Shown here: positions 21,499 through 34,561 of the stretch, in pieces
Layout: the number at the start of each line of letters is the position of its first letter
How positions within the stretch are numbered: position 1 is the stretch's first letter
Assembly (NCBI GenBank): GCA_006503535.1
Contig: QYRS01000007.1
Span: 806,001-870,000, forward strand
Length of the DNA: 64,000 nucleotides
Reading direction: 5' to 3'
Origin: Arthrinium phaeospermum
Lineage: Eukaryota; Ascomycota; Sordariomycetes; Amphisphaeriales; Apiosporaceae
Notes under the pieces: generated by a model
Database searches by the model: none
Seen by the model: only the letters and a program-made list of their open reading frames with translations
What the model was told of the DNA's origin: nothing
Position numbers and translations under genes: made by a program

Positions 21499-23456
21499 CT
21501 ATTGAACGTAGATGATAGGATCCTCTGCGTAGAAGACCACCAGCTTCTCGTATGCGTCCCGGAGCTCCTCGATATCGCTGTATTCCGCGGACGGGTTGAA
21601 GCACTTCTTCAGGTCTATCATCCGAGCCGTGACGCTGAGGTTGCCATGATGCAGCTCCACCGACGTCTCGTCAATGACCTTATTCATGATGATCGCGGTC
21701 AGCATCGGGTCAAACACCTGGGGGCTCTCTGCCCTATCACCGCGCCGGTCTTCGCTGCCCGCTTCGGTTGTTGTTGTCGTCGTCGATTCGTCCGATGACG
21801 ATGATGAGGCGGAAGGGCTAGGGCTAGGCGATGTCGGACGAGTGCTGGCCCACCCTTGGAGAAAGTCGTCCATGGGGTCTTTCGGGAAGCTGACAAGGGC
21901 TTTCAAGTGACTTCTGGGTACACCTGGTACAGCCATCGGCTTGACCACAAGTGAGTCTGGTTCGCCTTTGAGGCTTTCAAATGCCTTCTGGACCGTGGCG
22001 TGCGGCGCCTCGAAACTTGTCTCCATGCGGCCCGGAGACGCCTTCATAAACCCGCGGGAGAAGCTCCGCATGATTTCAAGCACCAACCTTTTCTCGGCAA
22101 AGCTGCTTTCCATCAAGTCCATGTAACATTCCATGATGACCCTCTCGAAGCTTTGCTGTATCCCATCGGGACCAGACTTTCGCAATACATTGAATAGCCT
22201 GTGGAACGCGTGTGGTGTGGCATGCTCGTCGTTGGTGAGATCGTCGATGTATTGCATGAAACTGATAGCCAATCGATGGTCATGCCTGGCGAGATCAAAT
22301 GCGCCGTAGAAAGCGGCAAGGATGAGCCAGGGGTTGGGTTCGAGCATCTCCCTAAACATCTCGAAACAATGATTGAGTAGGGCGAAGCCCAACTCGAAGC
22401 GCCTTTGGTGCAGAAAGTTCCGGGCTATCCCAATGAGTGTGATCCAGTAGTAGGTCTTCCCTGCGGCCGCGCTGTAAGCCGGCCCCAACGGGCCCGATTC
22501 TGGTTTCTTGCTGGACATGGTGTCCATAGCTGAGACGTAGTCCTTGATCATGGACACTAAAGAGAACGAGAGTCAGCTCCCACCAAGATAACCAGCATTT
22601 GCCTGCCGGAGGAGGGAGAAAAAGAGTTGAGGGCAGAGGAAGTGAAGAAGGAAGATAGACATGAACAACGATAAAGGGGAACAACCCAAGGCACTACATA
22701 CTGGACTGTTCGGCAGGCCTCAAATGGCCTGGTGATCCGAAATACCAAGAGCGATTCATGCTGTTTAGGAGATATACTAGTTCAACATCGGGACACAAGG
22801 TAGATCCGGACCGCATATATCTGCTCACACGCCGGTCCAGGTTGCGTACTACAACGGAGCCATTTGGGCTCCGCGCGGGTACGGGCGGCGAGTGCTGTTG
22901 GCGAGTGCGGATCAGGAGGTCCTCGACGAATTGGGAGCTGAGATTCTTCCGCAAGCCCCATTTCCTGAAGTGGTCCTACGAAAGTTGTGTAAGCAATGAA
23001 TGAGGACGCACATGAGCAGCAGAAGAGACATTCGAAGACATGCGATATCCTCTGGGTGTTGCACAAAAAGAAGGGGCAAATAGTGCTTGTTCTCTCACCT
23101 TGTACATCTTTTGACTGCGCAACGTCAGCATGCATAATCCGTGGTGATGGGTGGTTTTCACCCAAGACAATAAATGCGTAAAGCTGGATTGGGGAACGAG
23201 CTCACGTCGCATGGAATTGAAACTCCCTCCTCATAATCTCCTCGACCTCTTTGAGAGGATGGTCGTCAATTATATACAGTTGGGTAATGTAGTTGCGATG
23301 CAGACTCCAATCGAAGGGCCGAGCCCAGTCTGGCTGCTGGACACGCGACATGGCCATGGAGGGAGCTTTGGTCTTCCGCTTGCTGTTGTTGTTGGGGTCT
23401 TTTGCACGTCGGGGCGCCTTCCGTACGGTAAGGGTCTTGTAGTTTCCTCCTATCAT
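21499..23456 (-). CDS. Clr5-domain protein
   Basis: Four exons: 23456-23206, 23114-23099 (16 nt), 22975-22702 and 22556-21499, with introns of 91, 123 and 145 nt, total 532 residues if the first ATG is used. Residues about 45-100, assembled from three exons, form a Clr5 domain: FDWSLHRNYITQLYIIDDH, the EVEEIMRREFQFHAT block, then QKMYKDHFRKWGLRKN. Clr5 is a small, probably DNA-binding N-terminal domain of fungal proteins, named after a fission-yeast silencing factor. The rest is mostly helical without a known domain, with a Ser/Pro/Thr-rich linker near residues 405-450. That the domain appears only after splicing, with every junction in phase, supports the model. ATGs at 23357 and 23351 are alternative starts. 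Confidence 0.78.
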
Positions 23457-24532
23457 TGCGCGCGGAGGTTTCGGGGGACCTGCCGCCTAGAGGGAGCATT
23501 CGAAGAGCACGACAAACTATGGCAATCACGGTAGAAGATGGAGGATGATGATGATTATGGAGATGATGATGACAACGATGATGAATTCCCAGATTGCTGG
23601 GTCACTCAATCTTGATGGGGTATGAAGCGGACCTATAATCTGACATACATCCTCAATGTGCCGTTGGGCTGCATGGAAAACGACCGATCTAATTCAGATC
23701 AGCAGCACACGCGGCCGATTGTTTTTCCAGGGGAACCAGGAGAGTAAATATAAGAGTCGCAAGCTGGAAGGCTTCCTCTCCATTCCATGCCGGGGTCGAG
23801 AAATCGAGGTGCATATCGCAAATGCGATGTAACCAACCGCCCTTACGATGTGGGAAGGAGACGGGCGTGCCGTACGTGGTAGCACTACGTGCATTCCTTT
23901 TCCCCTTTGTGTACCTGCTAAGCGCCAAAAGTCAGCCTATGGCGTCTTTCCAGGAGGGAGCCTGGCACTTGAATCAACTGCCCATCCTCCAAAAATAGAG
24001 GGTAGGTAGTAAATCAATCAAACCAAGCAGCCGCTTGCTCTACCGGTGTGGTGGTGGTGTGTATTGCACCTGCATGAGGAATCGTCAGCCCCGGTCACCA
24101 AATTAGTGAATTAGTGGACCACCTCCGGATATCAATATGCAAAATCCCCACCTTCCTCCGGCTTGTCACATCTTCCACGACAACTAATGACCAAGAGCAA
24201 TGGATGTTTTTGACAGTCAAAAAATGCCGTCGATGCGATATTCCAAGCACTATTTATATATATACTTGAGAATGCAGCGCGGCCTTTATTTACAATCCTC
24301 CAGCCTAGAGGCCTAGCCAATGTCGGGGATATAGGGAAACGCAAGCAAATGCCACATTGGAGCAAAAAGCAAACTCCACGGTCCTACCCAATTCAATGCA
24401 GGGAAGACTGAGACGGCCCCACCCCATTATTTCGACGGAAGCCAGGGCGGGCTGTATCACCACCAGCTTTCGTGGTCTCAGCTGTGCAGCCATCTGCTGA
24501 ATGCACATTGGGTGCAACTAACAGCATGCCCC
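23457..24532. other. Intergenic between Clr5 gene and IDP1
   Basis: It holds the promoter of the Clr5-domain gene and the 3' flank of IDP1. A GAT-type simple repeat runs from about 23536 to 23584. No gene is seen. Confidence 0.5.
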
Positions 24533-26288
24533 TTACAGCTTCTCCTTGAGCAGGTTCTTCATCCTCTTCTCGACGGCATTGAGGTACTCAGTGGTGGTGA
24601 CGTAGTCCTCGCGGGCCGTCTTGCCCATAGCCTACAAGAACGAAACATTAGCAATTATTCTTTGCGACGACTACCAGTCATGACAGAAGGGGAAAGCTTA
24701 CCAGGGCCAAATCCTTGGTCATGATCTTGTCCTGGTCAACAGTGTCGACACAAGCCTTCTCCAGGCTCTCGGCAAAGGCCACGAGCTCAGGGGTGTTATC
24801 GAGCTTGCCACGCTGGACCAGTCCCCGGGTCCAGGCGAAGATGGAAGCGATGGGGTTGGTCGAGGTCTCGCGGCCCTTCTGGTGCTCGCGGAAGTGGCGG
24901 GTCACGGTGCCGTGGGCGGCCTCGGACTCGAACGTCTTGCCGTCAGGGGTAATGAGCACCGAGGTCATGAGACCCAGCGAACCGAAACCTTGAGCGACAA
25001 TGTCGGATTGCACATCACCGTCGTAGTCTATGACGAGCGCATTAGCCAGTTGACCCTTAGCGATGTTTGCGATCACTTACTCTTGAGCGCCATAATATAG
25101 CCACCGGCGCTCTTGACCATCTGAGCGACCATGTCGTCGATCAGGCGGTGCTCGTACCAGATGTTCTTGGCCTCGAACTCCTTTTGGTACTGGGCGGCGT
25201 AGATCTCCTGGAAGATGTCCTTGAAGCGGCCGTCGTACTTCTTGAGGATGGTGTTCTTGGTGCTCATGTACAGCGGCAGGCTCTTGTCGAGCGCCAGCTT
25301 GAAGCTGGCGTGGGCGAACCCGCGGATGCTCTCATCCGTGTTGTACTGCGTCTGTGCGACGCCGCCGCCGTCCTTGAACTGGAAGACCTCAATCTCCTCG
25401 GGCTTACCGCCCTCGGGGGTGAAGACCATCGAGAGCTTGCCGGGGCCGGGGACGACCCGGTCCTTGGCCCGGTACTGGTCGCCGAACGCATGACGTCCGA
25501 TGATGATGGGCTTCTTCCAGCTGGGAACCAGACGGGGGATGCTGGGAATTACGATGGGCTCGCGGAAAACGGTGCCGCCGAGGGCGTTTCGGATGGTGCC
25601 GTTGGGCGAGAGCCACACTGCAAGACGGTCAGTATTAGAGCTGTGGTCGCAATAAAAGTAGGGATTGTGTTGTTATGCACTCGGCCGCCAGCACGAAGAG
25701 ACAATGAACGGGATGCGCCTGCACTGTACTGCAACGACGCTCTGCACAGACCGCAGGTGCGGGGCAAAGCCGGTGCAGCGGGAAGAGCGGGAGGAGCGGG
25801 AGATGGGCAAGTAAGACACCGGGGATGCAGAAAGTTTGAAGGTGCATGCATGGGGTGGGCTCACTCTGCTTCAATTTAAACTCTTCCACGCGCTGCTCAT
25901 CGGGTGTGATAGTGGCGCACTTGACTCCCACCGAATACTTCTTGATGGCTTCGGCGGCATCCAGCGTGACCTGGTCGTTGGTCTCATCACGGTAGGGCAG
26001 GCCCAGGTCGTAGTACTTGAGGTCGATGTCCAGGTACGGGTGGATGAACTTGTCCTTGATGTCCTGCCAGATGACGCGGGTCATCTCGTCACCGTCGAGC
26101 TCCACGACGGGGTTCTTGACCTTGATCTTCTGGGCGGCCATGTTGTACCGGGTGTAATGGAAGAATGCGACGGGCGCAGCAGGTCGGGATGCCGAGTTCA
26201 GTGCGGTCTTGAGCACTGGCCTTGCGTTCCTGGAGAAAGCAGCGGCAGGGCGGATGGATCGAACGGCCCCGGTGTAGAAGGCACTCAT
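24533..26288 (-). CDS. IDP1: Isocitrate dehydrogenase [NADP], mitochondrial
   Basis: Four exons: 26288-25865, 25617-25081, 25027-24702 and 24631-24533, with introns of 247, 53 and 70 nt, giving 461 residues. The enzyme oxidatively decarboxylates isocitrate to 2-oxoglutarate, producing NADPH. Family motifs are continuous across the junctions: [14 protein letters not shown], the SPNGTIRN substrate loop, the NYDGDVQSD metal-binding aspartates at the exon 2/3 junction, and AAHGTVTRH of the NADP site. Residues 1-49 are rich in Arg, Ser and Ala and lack acids, as in a mitochondrial presequence. M50 begins MAAQKIKVK and would give a cytosolic enzyme if used. The C-terminus KEKL is not a standard peroxisomal signal. 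The first intron is unusually long for this window. Confidence 0.95.
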
Positions 26289-28616
26289 GGTGGCGGCTTT
26301 CGGGAAGTTCGCGCAAACTACGGCAACAACGTATTTATAGTCGAGCGCGGTGACCAGCTCTGGGGACCGAGGATGAAGGTCGAGAGCTCGTGTGGGTCTG
26401 ATATGCGGGCGATTTCAAGCTCGGTAGTTGACCGAGGTTGCCGGAAGGAAGCGAAGGCGACCGAGAGCGTCGGGGTGGCGGCGCAAAATGAAAAGCCGAT
26501 GAAGGCCGACGAAGGGTGTGTGCTATGTGCTATCTATATTCGAGAAGAGCTATGAGCAAGACTAGGAACCCTAGAGGAGTACGATTCAGCAGCAATTGAA
26601 GCTGATGGTGACACAAAGGACGCTTGCGAACAGCTTGGTGGGATGTTGATAAGGTGATTTCACAAACATGCAGCAGACCAATTGCTCATTTCTCACTTAC
26701 CTATTATGACTGGCCAGGACGCAAACCGTACGGTGTTAATGATATTCCGCAATGATGCTGGGGAGCGAAGGGGAGAGAAGTGCGACAGAGTTGCATTGAT
26801 GCGATCAAAGTATGCAGCGCTTGTCCATCGGCGCAACACACCAGACTGACGACAGACAAGGCCAGGCACAGTCGGAGTCAGGACCGGAACGAGTTTGGCG
26901 CCAACGATCGTGTGATGCCCTGCCGTTGCTTCACAGGCAAAAAGTCTGCTGGGCCAAAGAGGGGCACGGCATCATCGCGGTCCCTGTAGCCAGGGTCGAA
27001 ATCCCCCACATTTTGCCGATTCGCGGAGATGCTGATGGAGCCTTGCTGCAAGAGGGCGACTTGCCTAATGAAGCAGGGACGTTCGTGAGTGACCTGCCGA
27101 AGAGGCGAAGGGGGCCCGGACGAGCGGCAGACGGCGCACAAGCTATTGTTTCTCATTGATTGTGAACGGGCATTACGTTCATCGAATTCTTAAACTTTGG
27201 TCAGTGGCTGTCAGATGCACGTCAATGCTGGGTTTGCGACCCGACTGGAGACAATTCGATCTTGTCGCATACGCTAAAGGCAAAAGGAATCTATCGATTG
27301 TGAGGAGCTAAGCTGGAAACCACCTTAAGGCGCTACCAAGTGCCGCCATCTATGCATTCCATCGCCAGTGATTATTCCATCGCTGCGAGTTACCCCGGAA
27401 CCGACACCAAATATTACCAACAAGGTACACAAGGCATGTAATGTATGATCGATCAGGCAGTGAGCTGTTGCATTTCCAGATAGACAAGTATCCATCCTTG
27501 AACTTTATTTGCATTTGATAACGTATTATCCCCAGAGCTCTGAGCTGAGGAGCCTCATGATGAAGGGGTATCTTGTCTATCATCTAATAACGTTTGAAAT
27601 CAGCCAGCCTGAGTGTGTGTGCGCGTGCGGGTAAGCAGCAGCAACAACAACAACTCGGCTGGTCTGCAGCGTGAGGTCCTAGTTGGCCTCACCATTGATT
27701 GCATCCTGCATGCATGCTCCTACCTCCCTCAGCCTCCGTCTCAAGAATGTCATGACGCAGCAGCCAACCCACCCAATGAGGTCGAACCGATTTGATGAGT
27801 GATCATCGCGCGCGGAGTCTTTTCGAAGAAACAAAAACAAACAAAAAATCATGAACAAGCCTCCTGGCTCCTGCCCTTCCACGTCCGTCCTCGTCATTGT
27901 CGCATGTATGCATGCATGCAGGGTGTTGCAGGTGAGGCCGCCTGGTCCGCCTAGGCTGAACCGCGCGCGCGCGCCATGCAGCTTTAACGTAACCACCCCC
28001 CTTCCCCCTTCCCCCTTCCCCCTTCCCCCTCATTCCCTACCCCAAACCTGGTTTCTACACATGCAAGATCAAGTACTGCGCCACACCACCTTTTTGCACC
28101 GAGACACCAAAAGAATCACCTAAATCACAGCCCAACCAAAAACTCCGTGCTCGTAGTAACACAACCAAAAAGGTGAGTAGGGGGAAAAGGAAAGAAGATA
28201 AGGAAGTAACAACCTTCGGCTTGGTGAACGAAGGTATCCAGTTGGTTTCGTGAGGTTTTTGCGAATGGTTGTTGTTGGAGGAGAAAGAGAAGAAAAAAAC
28301 GGACTTTGTGATTCCAAACGCCTGAGGAAATGCGGAAATCTTGTAACATCAGCGTCGTACAGGTAAAATAAATCGTAAATCCATGGCATCAGAACAGTAG
28401 TGAAACAGTGGCAGAATGGCGAAAATGGACCATATCGGTGTTGTTGAAACCAGGTCGTTCAATAGGGGCTGTGGGTTATGCGAATAGGGGAATTTTTGGG
28501 GGGTGGTTGAAAAGGGGTATGTCCACTCTAACAGAATGGTAGAAGTTTGCGGCCGCTTGAGAGCACTGGACAGCAACATGGCTCTCGGAAACCGCATCAG
28601 GATGCTCCGAGACTCC
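26289..28616. other. Long intergenic region upstream of IDP1
   Basis: No gene is supported. Simple sequence includes CAA repeats near 27640-27655, alternating CG at about 27962-27973 and a tandem CCCCTT array at 27995-28030. Open frames in the region show no domain or splice pattern. Confidence 0.45.
27995..28030. repeat. Tandem CCCCTT repeat
   Basis: About five copies of a C4-5TT unit, preceded within 30 bases by an alternating CG run. The pure C/T strand asymmetry may form triplex or other non-B structures. Confidence 0.8.
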
Positions 28617-29541
28617 TTAGCGGGATCGCAACTTTTGTCGTCTCTTATCACAGGGGGTATTGCAGTTCAGGCAAGTCCAGCCCGACTCCTTGATATGGTT
28701 GCGGTGGAGGCACTTGGTGCACCGGAACCATTTGGACGAGACCTTTCGGTTCTGGTACCACTCGTCGTCTTCCTTGCCGTTCTTGCGGATCAGGTCTTCC
28801 TTATGATACTCGCGCAAGTGATCGCGGCAGTGGTCCATCCGGTGGAAGGGCTCCGTGTGTCGCCCGCACTTGGTGTAGTCGCAAAAGTAGCTGACCTTCT
28901 GGTCGGGCGGCGCATGGACGTGGTCCCAGTGCCGGTCCAGGTCGGCCTTGCGCTTGAAGGGCTTGGATTCACAGCCGGGGTAGAGGCAGGTGTGCCCCTC
29001 GGGCTGACCTGGCGATACGGGCTCCGTGCGGGGACTGTTCGCAGAACCAGTCAGCATATCTCAAGAAGTGTCGTGTCTGCATGATGGGCACCTACATCAT
29101 GTCTTCTGTGGGGCTCGCCGCCGGAGGCAAAGAGTCGGTGGGAGAAGAGGTATAGTTTTGCTGGACAGTCTCGGGCGGCGATGCATAGTCGTAGTAGTAT
29201 TGCGGACTATCATCATGTACAAGGGCTGGCTGGCCATCATACCACCGGTCATCCTCATTTTTCAGAATCCCCGACGGAAAGGAATGGCTATACCCGTTGT
29301 ATCCCGTGTTGTCATCGTGGTAAGACAGCTCGCCAGACAGCGGAGTAAGGGGCACTTCAGGATACGGGTAACTGCCGGACGAGGAGGTAGAGTGGTACGA
29401 AATGTTGGAATCACCACGGCTCATAGGAACATCAGGTGGCGAGGCGATAGGGGAATAGCTTGCCGCGCCACCTGATGCTGGGTCCGGATGGTAGCTGTAA
29501 GCTAGCGGTTGGGATTGGGGGTAATAGTGATTGGTGTCCAT
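28617..29541 (-). CDS. C2H2 zinc-finger protein
   Basis: Two exons (29541-29096 and 29034-28617) with a 61-nt intron (donor GTAGGT, CTGAC branch point, acceptor ACAG, phase 2) give 287 residues. The first 150 residues are low-complexity, rich in Ser, Tyr, Pro and Asp. The second half has cysteine/histidine clusters: CLYPGC with HWDHVH, then FCDYTKC with HLREYH, then a CTKC and CLNC pair near the end. This is the arrangement of a family of fungal C2H2-type proteins thought to act as transcription factors or chromatin-associated proteins; target and role are unknown. The C-terminal SGWTCLNC fits a third small zinc site. The start at 29541 is the first ATG of the low-complexity frame. Confidence 0.78.
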
Positions 29542-32500
29542 GTTGTCTCTGCTTTCCCGGTTTGTAAGAGGGAAGGCGATGCTGTCGTCACGTTTCTTGC
29601 CGTACTGTGGTCCGGTGCGAGGAATAAAGACTTAAGTTAACGCACACATATAAAAGATAGTAGTGAGGTTCGCTCTCATAGATATAACAGTCTGGCCCAC
29701 GGACTATGTCGGTTGAACCATTCGGTTTTCGGAACAAACTTGAGTGAACGGGTGGGGATCATTTGCACCCCTTTTGCTTGACTGATATGTGCTGTAGGGA
29801 CATTCGAAATCACTGGCATGCGCTGGGAAATGTTTGTGTTGTGGGGTGGTATGGTAAATTGTTTGATGGAAATATCAGATGAGGTTCAAGGGACGAACGG
29901 ATATATGTAAAGGTGTAACGAGCTCCACGTTCTCTAGCTTGACCTCTTGAGGCCAATAGAGGATGTGCATTTTCATCGAGTGAGGCTTTCCGTAGAGCGA
30001 GGCAAGCATGGCATGTCTGCTGGCGTCTATAGTAAACGATTAACGCCTTCAATGACTCTAAGATATGCACGCAGCCGAACTGATAGAGGCAGACTCGCCC
30101 AGACGGGATGTTATACCTCTCATCCTGGTCATGTACGCGAGTACATCAGGATCCGCTGTGGACTCGGTACGGCTGTCAGATGCAGTTGAAGGCCAAGGGT
30201 GGCTTGTCAGCCAATCGCGGGAGCATGCGGCCACGAAGCAGAAGAAAGCACAAGACCGGAGCTCTAGAACTCCCAGATACGCATGGTGGGCATATTCTGT
30301 TGAGCAGCGCTGTTCCGGCATGCCGATAACTTTGCATGGCCTGAGATTCGGTGTGCTAGGTTTGGCCTATCGGGGAAGCTGGCCAATGTGGCTATGACAG
30401 TTTTAACGCATATGATGGCTTGCCGCGCAATATGCCTAAGGCTCCCCCATGCAGCAGCAGTCTGCCTTGCGATACCCCACTTCCCAAGAGACATATGTAG
30501 GGCTTCCATCTTTCTAGAATATGGGGCTGGTGGTGTGGTGTCCTCGAGGAGTTGCAGGTGGAAAGGGGCTGATGCCCATTGCATTGTGGTGTACCCAATT
30601 GTGTAGGTCGAGCTACCGTGCCTTCGTGCCTTGGTCGGGTGTCGGTTCCGTAGGGAACATTGGTTTGGACGCAACCCTCCATGCCCTCCTGTACCATTCA
30701 TTATGGATCTCCCTCGTCACTTCTCATGGAAGGGAACTTTTGTGTCATCGCAAACGCGGAAGATAGGCCTTCTTCTCGGAGGTGGTGTAGCTCGGCCAAT
30801 CAACTTGAAGCAAGCCGTGCAGGACAGCAGGGATGGGCAGCTGTTGCCTAAAGTTTAATGTCACAGCCTCGAATGAAATCTTACCTACTTTCTACAACTC
30901 TCGTCCCCTCGTCCCTTCCCGAACGCGGACATTGATGGCTGTTCGATATTTCTGGATGCAAGGGTGTGCGCATCTTCCCGCGCACGCGGTCCTGCATTTG
31001 GCTGTGTGCGAGAGTCGGTGGTGTCTTACTCCAGGTTCCCACTCGCTTGCATTGCGTGCCGCGGATGCTCATCCGGTTTCCTCGTTCATCTCTAAAGCAA
31101 TTGAGATGATGCAGGTCGTCTCCATCAATACAAACATCCATGTACTTACCACTTATACACTGCTTGTCTGGGGTCTTGAATATTGTGTTCTTTCCATTCC
31201 TTTTCGGTAGTGGGCGGTGTCCAGATCCCTCGATCTTTCTGCGAAGTCCATTGTTTGCCCTAGAGGTTGCCTTCACAGGCTGCCTTGCCAGCGCATCGCT
31301 GGCTCGTCCAATTCGAGTTGATGCCCCCTTTTGCCCGGACCGGGGTATTTGGTGAGAGATGTCTGCACCTGTGGGAATACCAGTACCACCATCCTCTCAT
31401 CCATCCCTCTTTGTTGACTCGTCACTCCGCGCGGTGACCAAAAAGCGTATAGCAGATGCTGACAAGTGAGGCGAACGCGGCGAGCTCTGAGACACGGGCT
31501 TGTTTTCCACTGCAGCAGAGCTTCCCTTTCCATTCATCAACGAAGCGCGGAGGCGCCAAAGCCTTTAGCCTCCCCTTTTCGGAAGCCCGGCTGCCCTGCA
31601 GTGTCAATATCATCAGCAAGCCAATTTTCACCAGATGTTTGTGGACAGCAGCAACCCACCATTTTGACACCGAGAGCCCATCCTTGCCTATCTTGTGCCA
31701 CCGGTGCCAGGGCAGAAGCCTGCTCCATCCTGCAGCCCCAGGATTGAAGCCAACTCGGTATGGTAAAGCCGTGGAAGAAATGCCGCTGCATCGAATTTTG
31801 GGGAATTTCCTATCAAAGAGCTCCGATCTACATGAAACAACTGCCAGACGCCAGCCAACTCTATGCCATCCTCGGTAAGACGTACACACGAAATCAACGG
31901 ATGCATTTTCAACAAAAGTCTCGGGCAAAGCTATACTGATACTCAGTTACTTTATACAATTTATATTGTAGTAAATCGGCATTGATTCCCAACGCTACAC
32001 AAGTTGGGCATCAACGCAGGTACCAATCATTGCACTGCAGCGTTGCTTTTCGCCATTCACTATATCCAGACTGTGGGTAAGTGGTGGTGCCACGTTTCTC
32101 AAGCACAAAAGGTCTCAAGCAACACACCAATCGACGAGGCTTATTTCTTTTCCCCTCATACCGGGCCATGTCATATCACACTCTGTCTATATGCTCGTTG
32201 ATATGTTATATCGTGCAACGATGATAAAGATGGCCATTTGATGTTAGCAAGAACCACCACAGTCAGCCTTGCCACTTACACGACATGTAGATATATCGAT
32301 GTCGTCACCCACAAGAAAGTACGTAGTACAGCTTCCCCATTGGTCATCCGACTCTGCACGATGACTAACATGCTATACGCATGTCACCCATTTTCTCAGT
32401 ATTGCGTCGGTGCCTACTGGCGACTTAGAGCATTGGAAGGTCCTGTCGCTCAAGCTTACTTGTAATTTTGCAGACAGCCAAGCATGAGTTAATGCGATCA

Positions 32501-34561
32501 ACTGACGAGGCGTTATCAGGTGCGTACCTACAACTTGCATCATATTATGGCTCAGTTCAGAAAGGTCTTGATGGACTCCTAACGCAAGTTCGATTGTCTA
32601 CACCTCTGTGGCTGGATTCCTGTGCCCCAAGCTAGATAAGGGCGTTACTGCGCCATATCATCATCTACCAAAGCAAGGCTGCCATTCTGACGTCCTAGGC
32701 CAGACTCGGCTTCACAAATCAGGCTGCCTGAGCAACCCACCAAGCACCGTGTATCGTTGGGACTTGAAGGACACTGCCCCGGTCCACTTGAGTGCTACGG
32801 TACGAAAAGACGTCCACAGAAAACTCACGGGGGCGCAGACAGCCACCGCAGCAAGCCCATTGACTTGCGTGCTCCCGTGGGTGTCAATATTTACCCCGTC
32901 ATGAAAAAGTGATGCATAGTTCGGCTATAAATCCTTCACAGACCAAACAGGAGGGCTGTCGATATCATACGACTGTGTGATCATCTTGTTTTGCTCTCAT
33001 TGGGTGAAACCAGGCGATCGGAAAATATTGCCTGCGAAGCCGTCGCGTGTCCTGGCTGCACAATAGGGCGAGCCCGGCTCTCGGTCGTGCATGCGATTGA
33101 GCAGGTCAATCTCGTACAAGCCTGGTCGGAATCACCAGGAGAAAAGAGAAATGAGGGATGGGGTCTGCCTTGTCAGAAACCTGTACGGCACACACTCCGG
33201 ATAGGGCGCCTTATCTGGTCCACTCGATGGGAGCGCTTCCTGGAGGTTGTACTCGAGGCTTGGTCCCTTGGTTTGGGATTCATGTTCATGAGTCGCCGCC
33301 TCGCTAATCTGATGGATCATATGCTTGCATCGCACACACAAGTTACATGCTCTGCAAACAGCTCAAATCGTGGGCCTGAGGGAGGGTGGTGTGCGGGAGT
33401 GGACAGGGGCAAGCCGCCTCAACAAAACAACAGGAGCACACGTTCGCATATGGCTGCTGGATTTCAATCAACCACACCAAACAGAGGCAGTGCCTTTTTC
33501 GTTTGGTCCATCGCGATACTACGGGGCGATGGGCGTACGGGCAGAACCGGACAGAGCTGATGATACCTTCTAGGAAGATATTGACATAGCGCAGGATTAG
33601 ATCCGGCATGACACTCATCGAGCACCAATGAACTCCGCACTTCAGAATGAGGCGATTGTCCGGTGCCAGTATCAGGGAATATTGTCGCCTCACCGCGTAT
33701 CGTTCTTCAGAGATATGTTTGACGTTCATGAAACCTCTGACCCCTGACCACAGAAGCCTCGAGAAATCAGATTTCAGGGCCATCGGGGAAGGAGGAACGC
33801 AATCACTTGGTTCCATCCGAATGCGATGAATCAATCAAGTCCAAAGCAAGCATGGAAGCAGTTCCCCCCGCTCGATGTTTCACTATTGGAGGAAGCATGA
33901 ACGCAAACAGGAGGCCATCGAAGTCATGGAAACTTTTGGCTTCTGTCCTACCCATCACCATCGCAACGTACGTAGGGAGGGAAATCAGCTTCATCGCCAC
34001 ATCTAAGCCACCTAGGTATTTCATAAGCGCTTGATTAAAGCATAAATGCTAATAAGAATAATTGGCCGAGATTTGGCACCCCTGGCCAGAGGAATGCCAG
34101 TCGAAAAAGGGGTTCATAACATGACGTTCAGGCGAGCGCCAGCGCCAGCGTCGTTTGTTCCAAAGGAGATAGTGTTCGTTGCAAGGCAAAATAGATGAAT
34201 AACTCCGTTTTCTGCAGTGGTACTGGAGATGTTGATCGATCTCGCTTCTCCCATACCCCACTCCCTATTACCACCTCTTATCACCTCCCCTCGTCTCTAA
34301 GCCTGCAATCGCCATGGCGCAGTTTAAAGTTTTCTCCCTCCTAGAGAAATTTCGTAGTAAGATATGTAAACGCAGCGAAATGATAGGTGGGCGGTGGCGG
34401 CAAAACAAGCTTTGTCTGAAGTCAGCCAGCAGCCACATGAGCAGCCACATGAGCAGGCAATATGCTCGCAGCTTAGCCCTACACAAGTTGTCCTTGCTCT
34501 TCTGGTATATCCTCTCGGCTGTGAGCGCCCGTGGGCCAACAATATACGGAGTTCCACCCAT
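29542..34561. other. Gene-poor stretch of 5 kb
   Basis: I found no gene with a recognisable domain, plausible splice structure or codon bias. The longest open frames (near 31422-31928 minus, 32991-33560 plus and 33343-33834 minus) overlap one another on opposite strands and look like chance. No transposase or reverse-transcriptase motif and no strongly AT-biased, RIP-like tract was seen. Long regulatory region, non-coding RNAs or fast-evolving genes remain possible. Confidence 0.5.

Noticed and set aside
27995..28030. C/T repeat considered as a telomere or CRISPR-like array
   Set aside because: The unit is too short and lacks spacers; it is not the fungal telomere unit TTAGGG/CCCTAA. It is a simple microsatellite.
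31422..31928. Minus-strand ORF of 168 codons in the gene-poor region
   Set aside because: No domain, unusual Trp/Cys-rich composition and overlap with plus-strand ORFs of similar length suggest chance.
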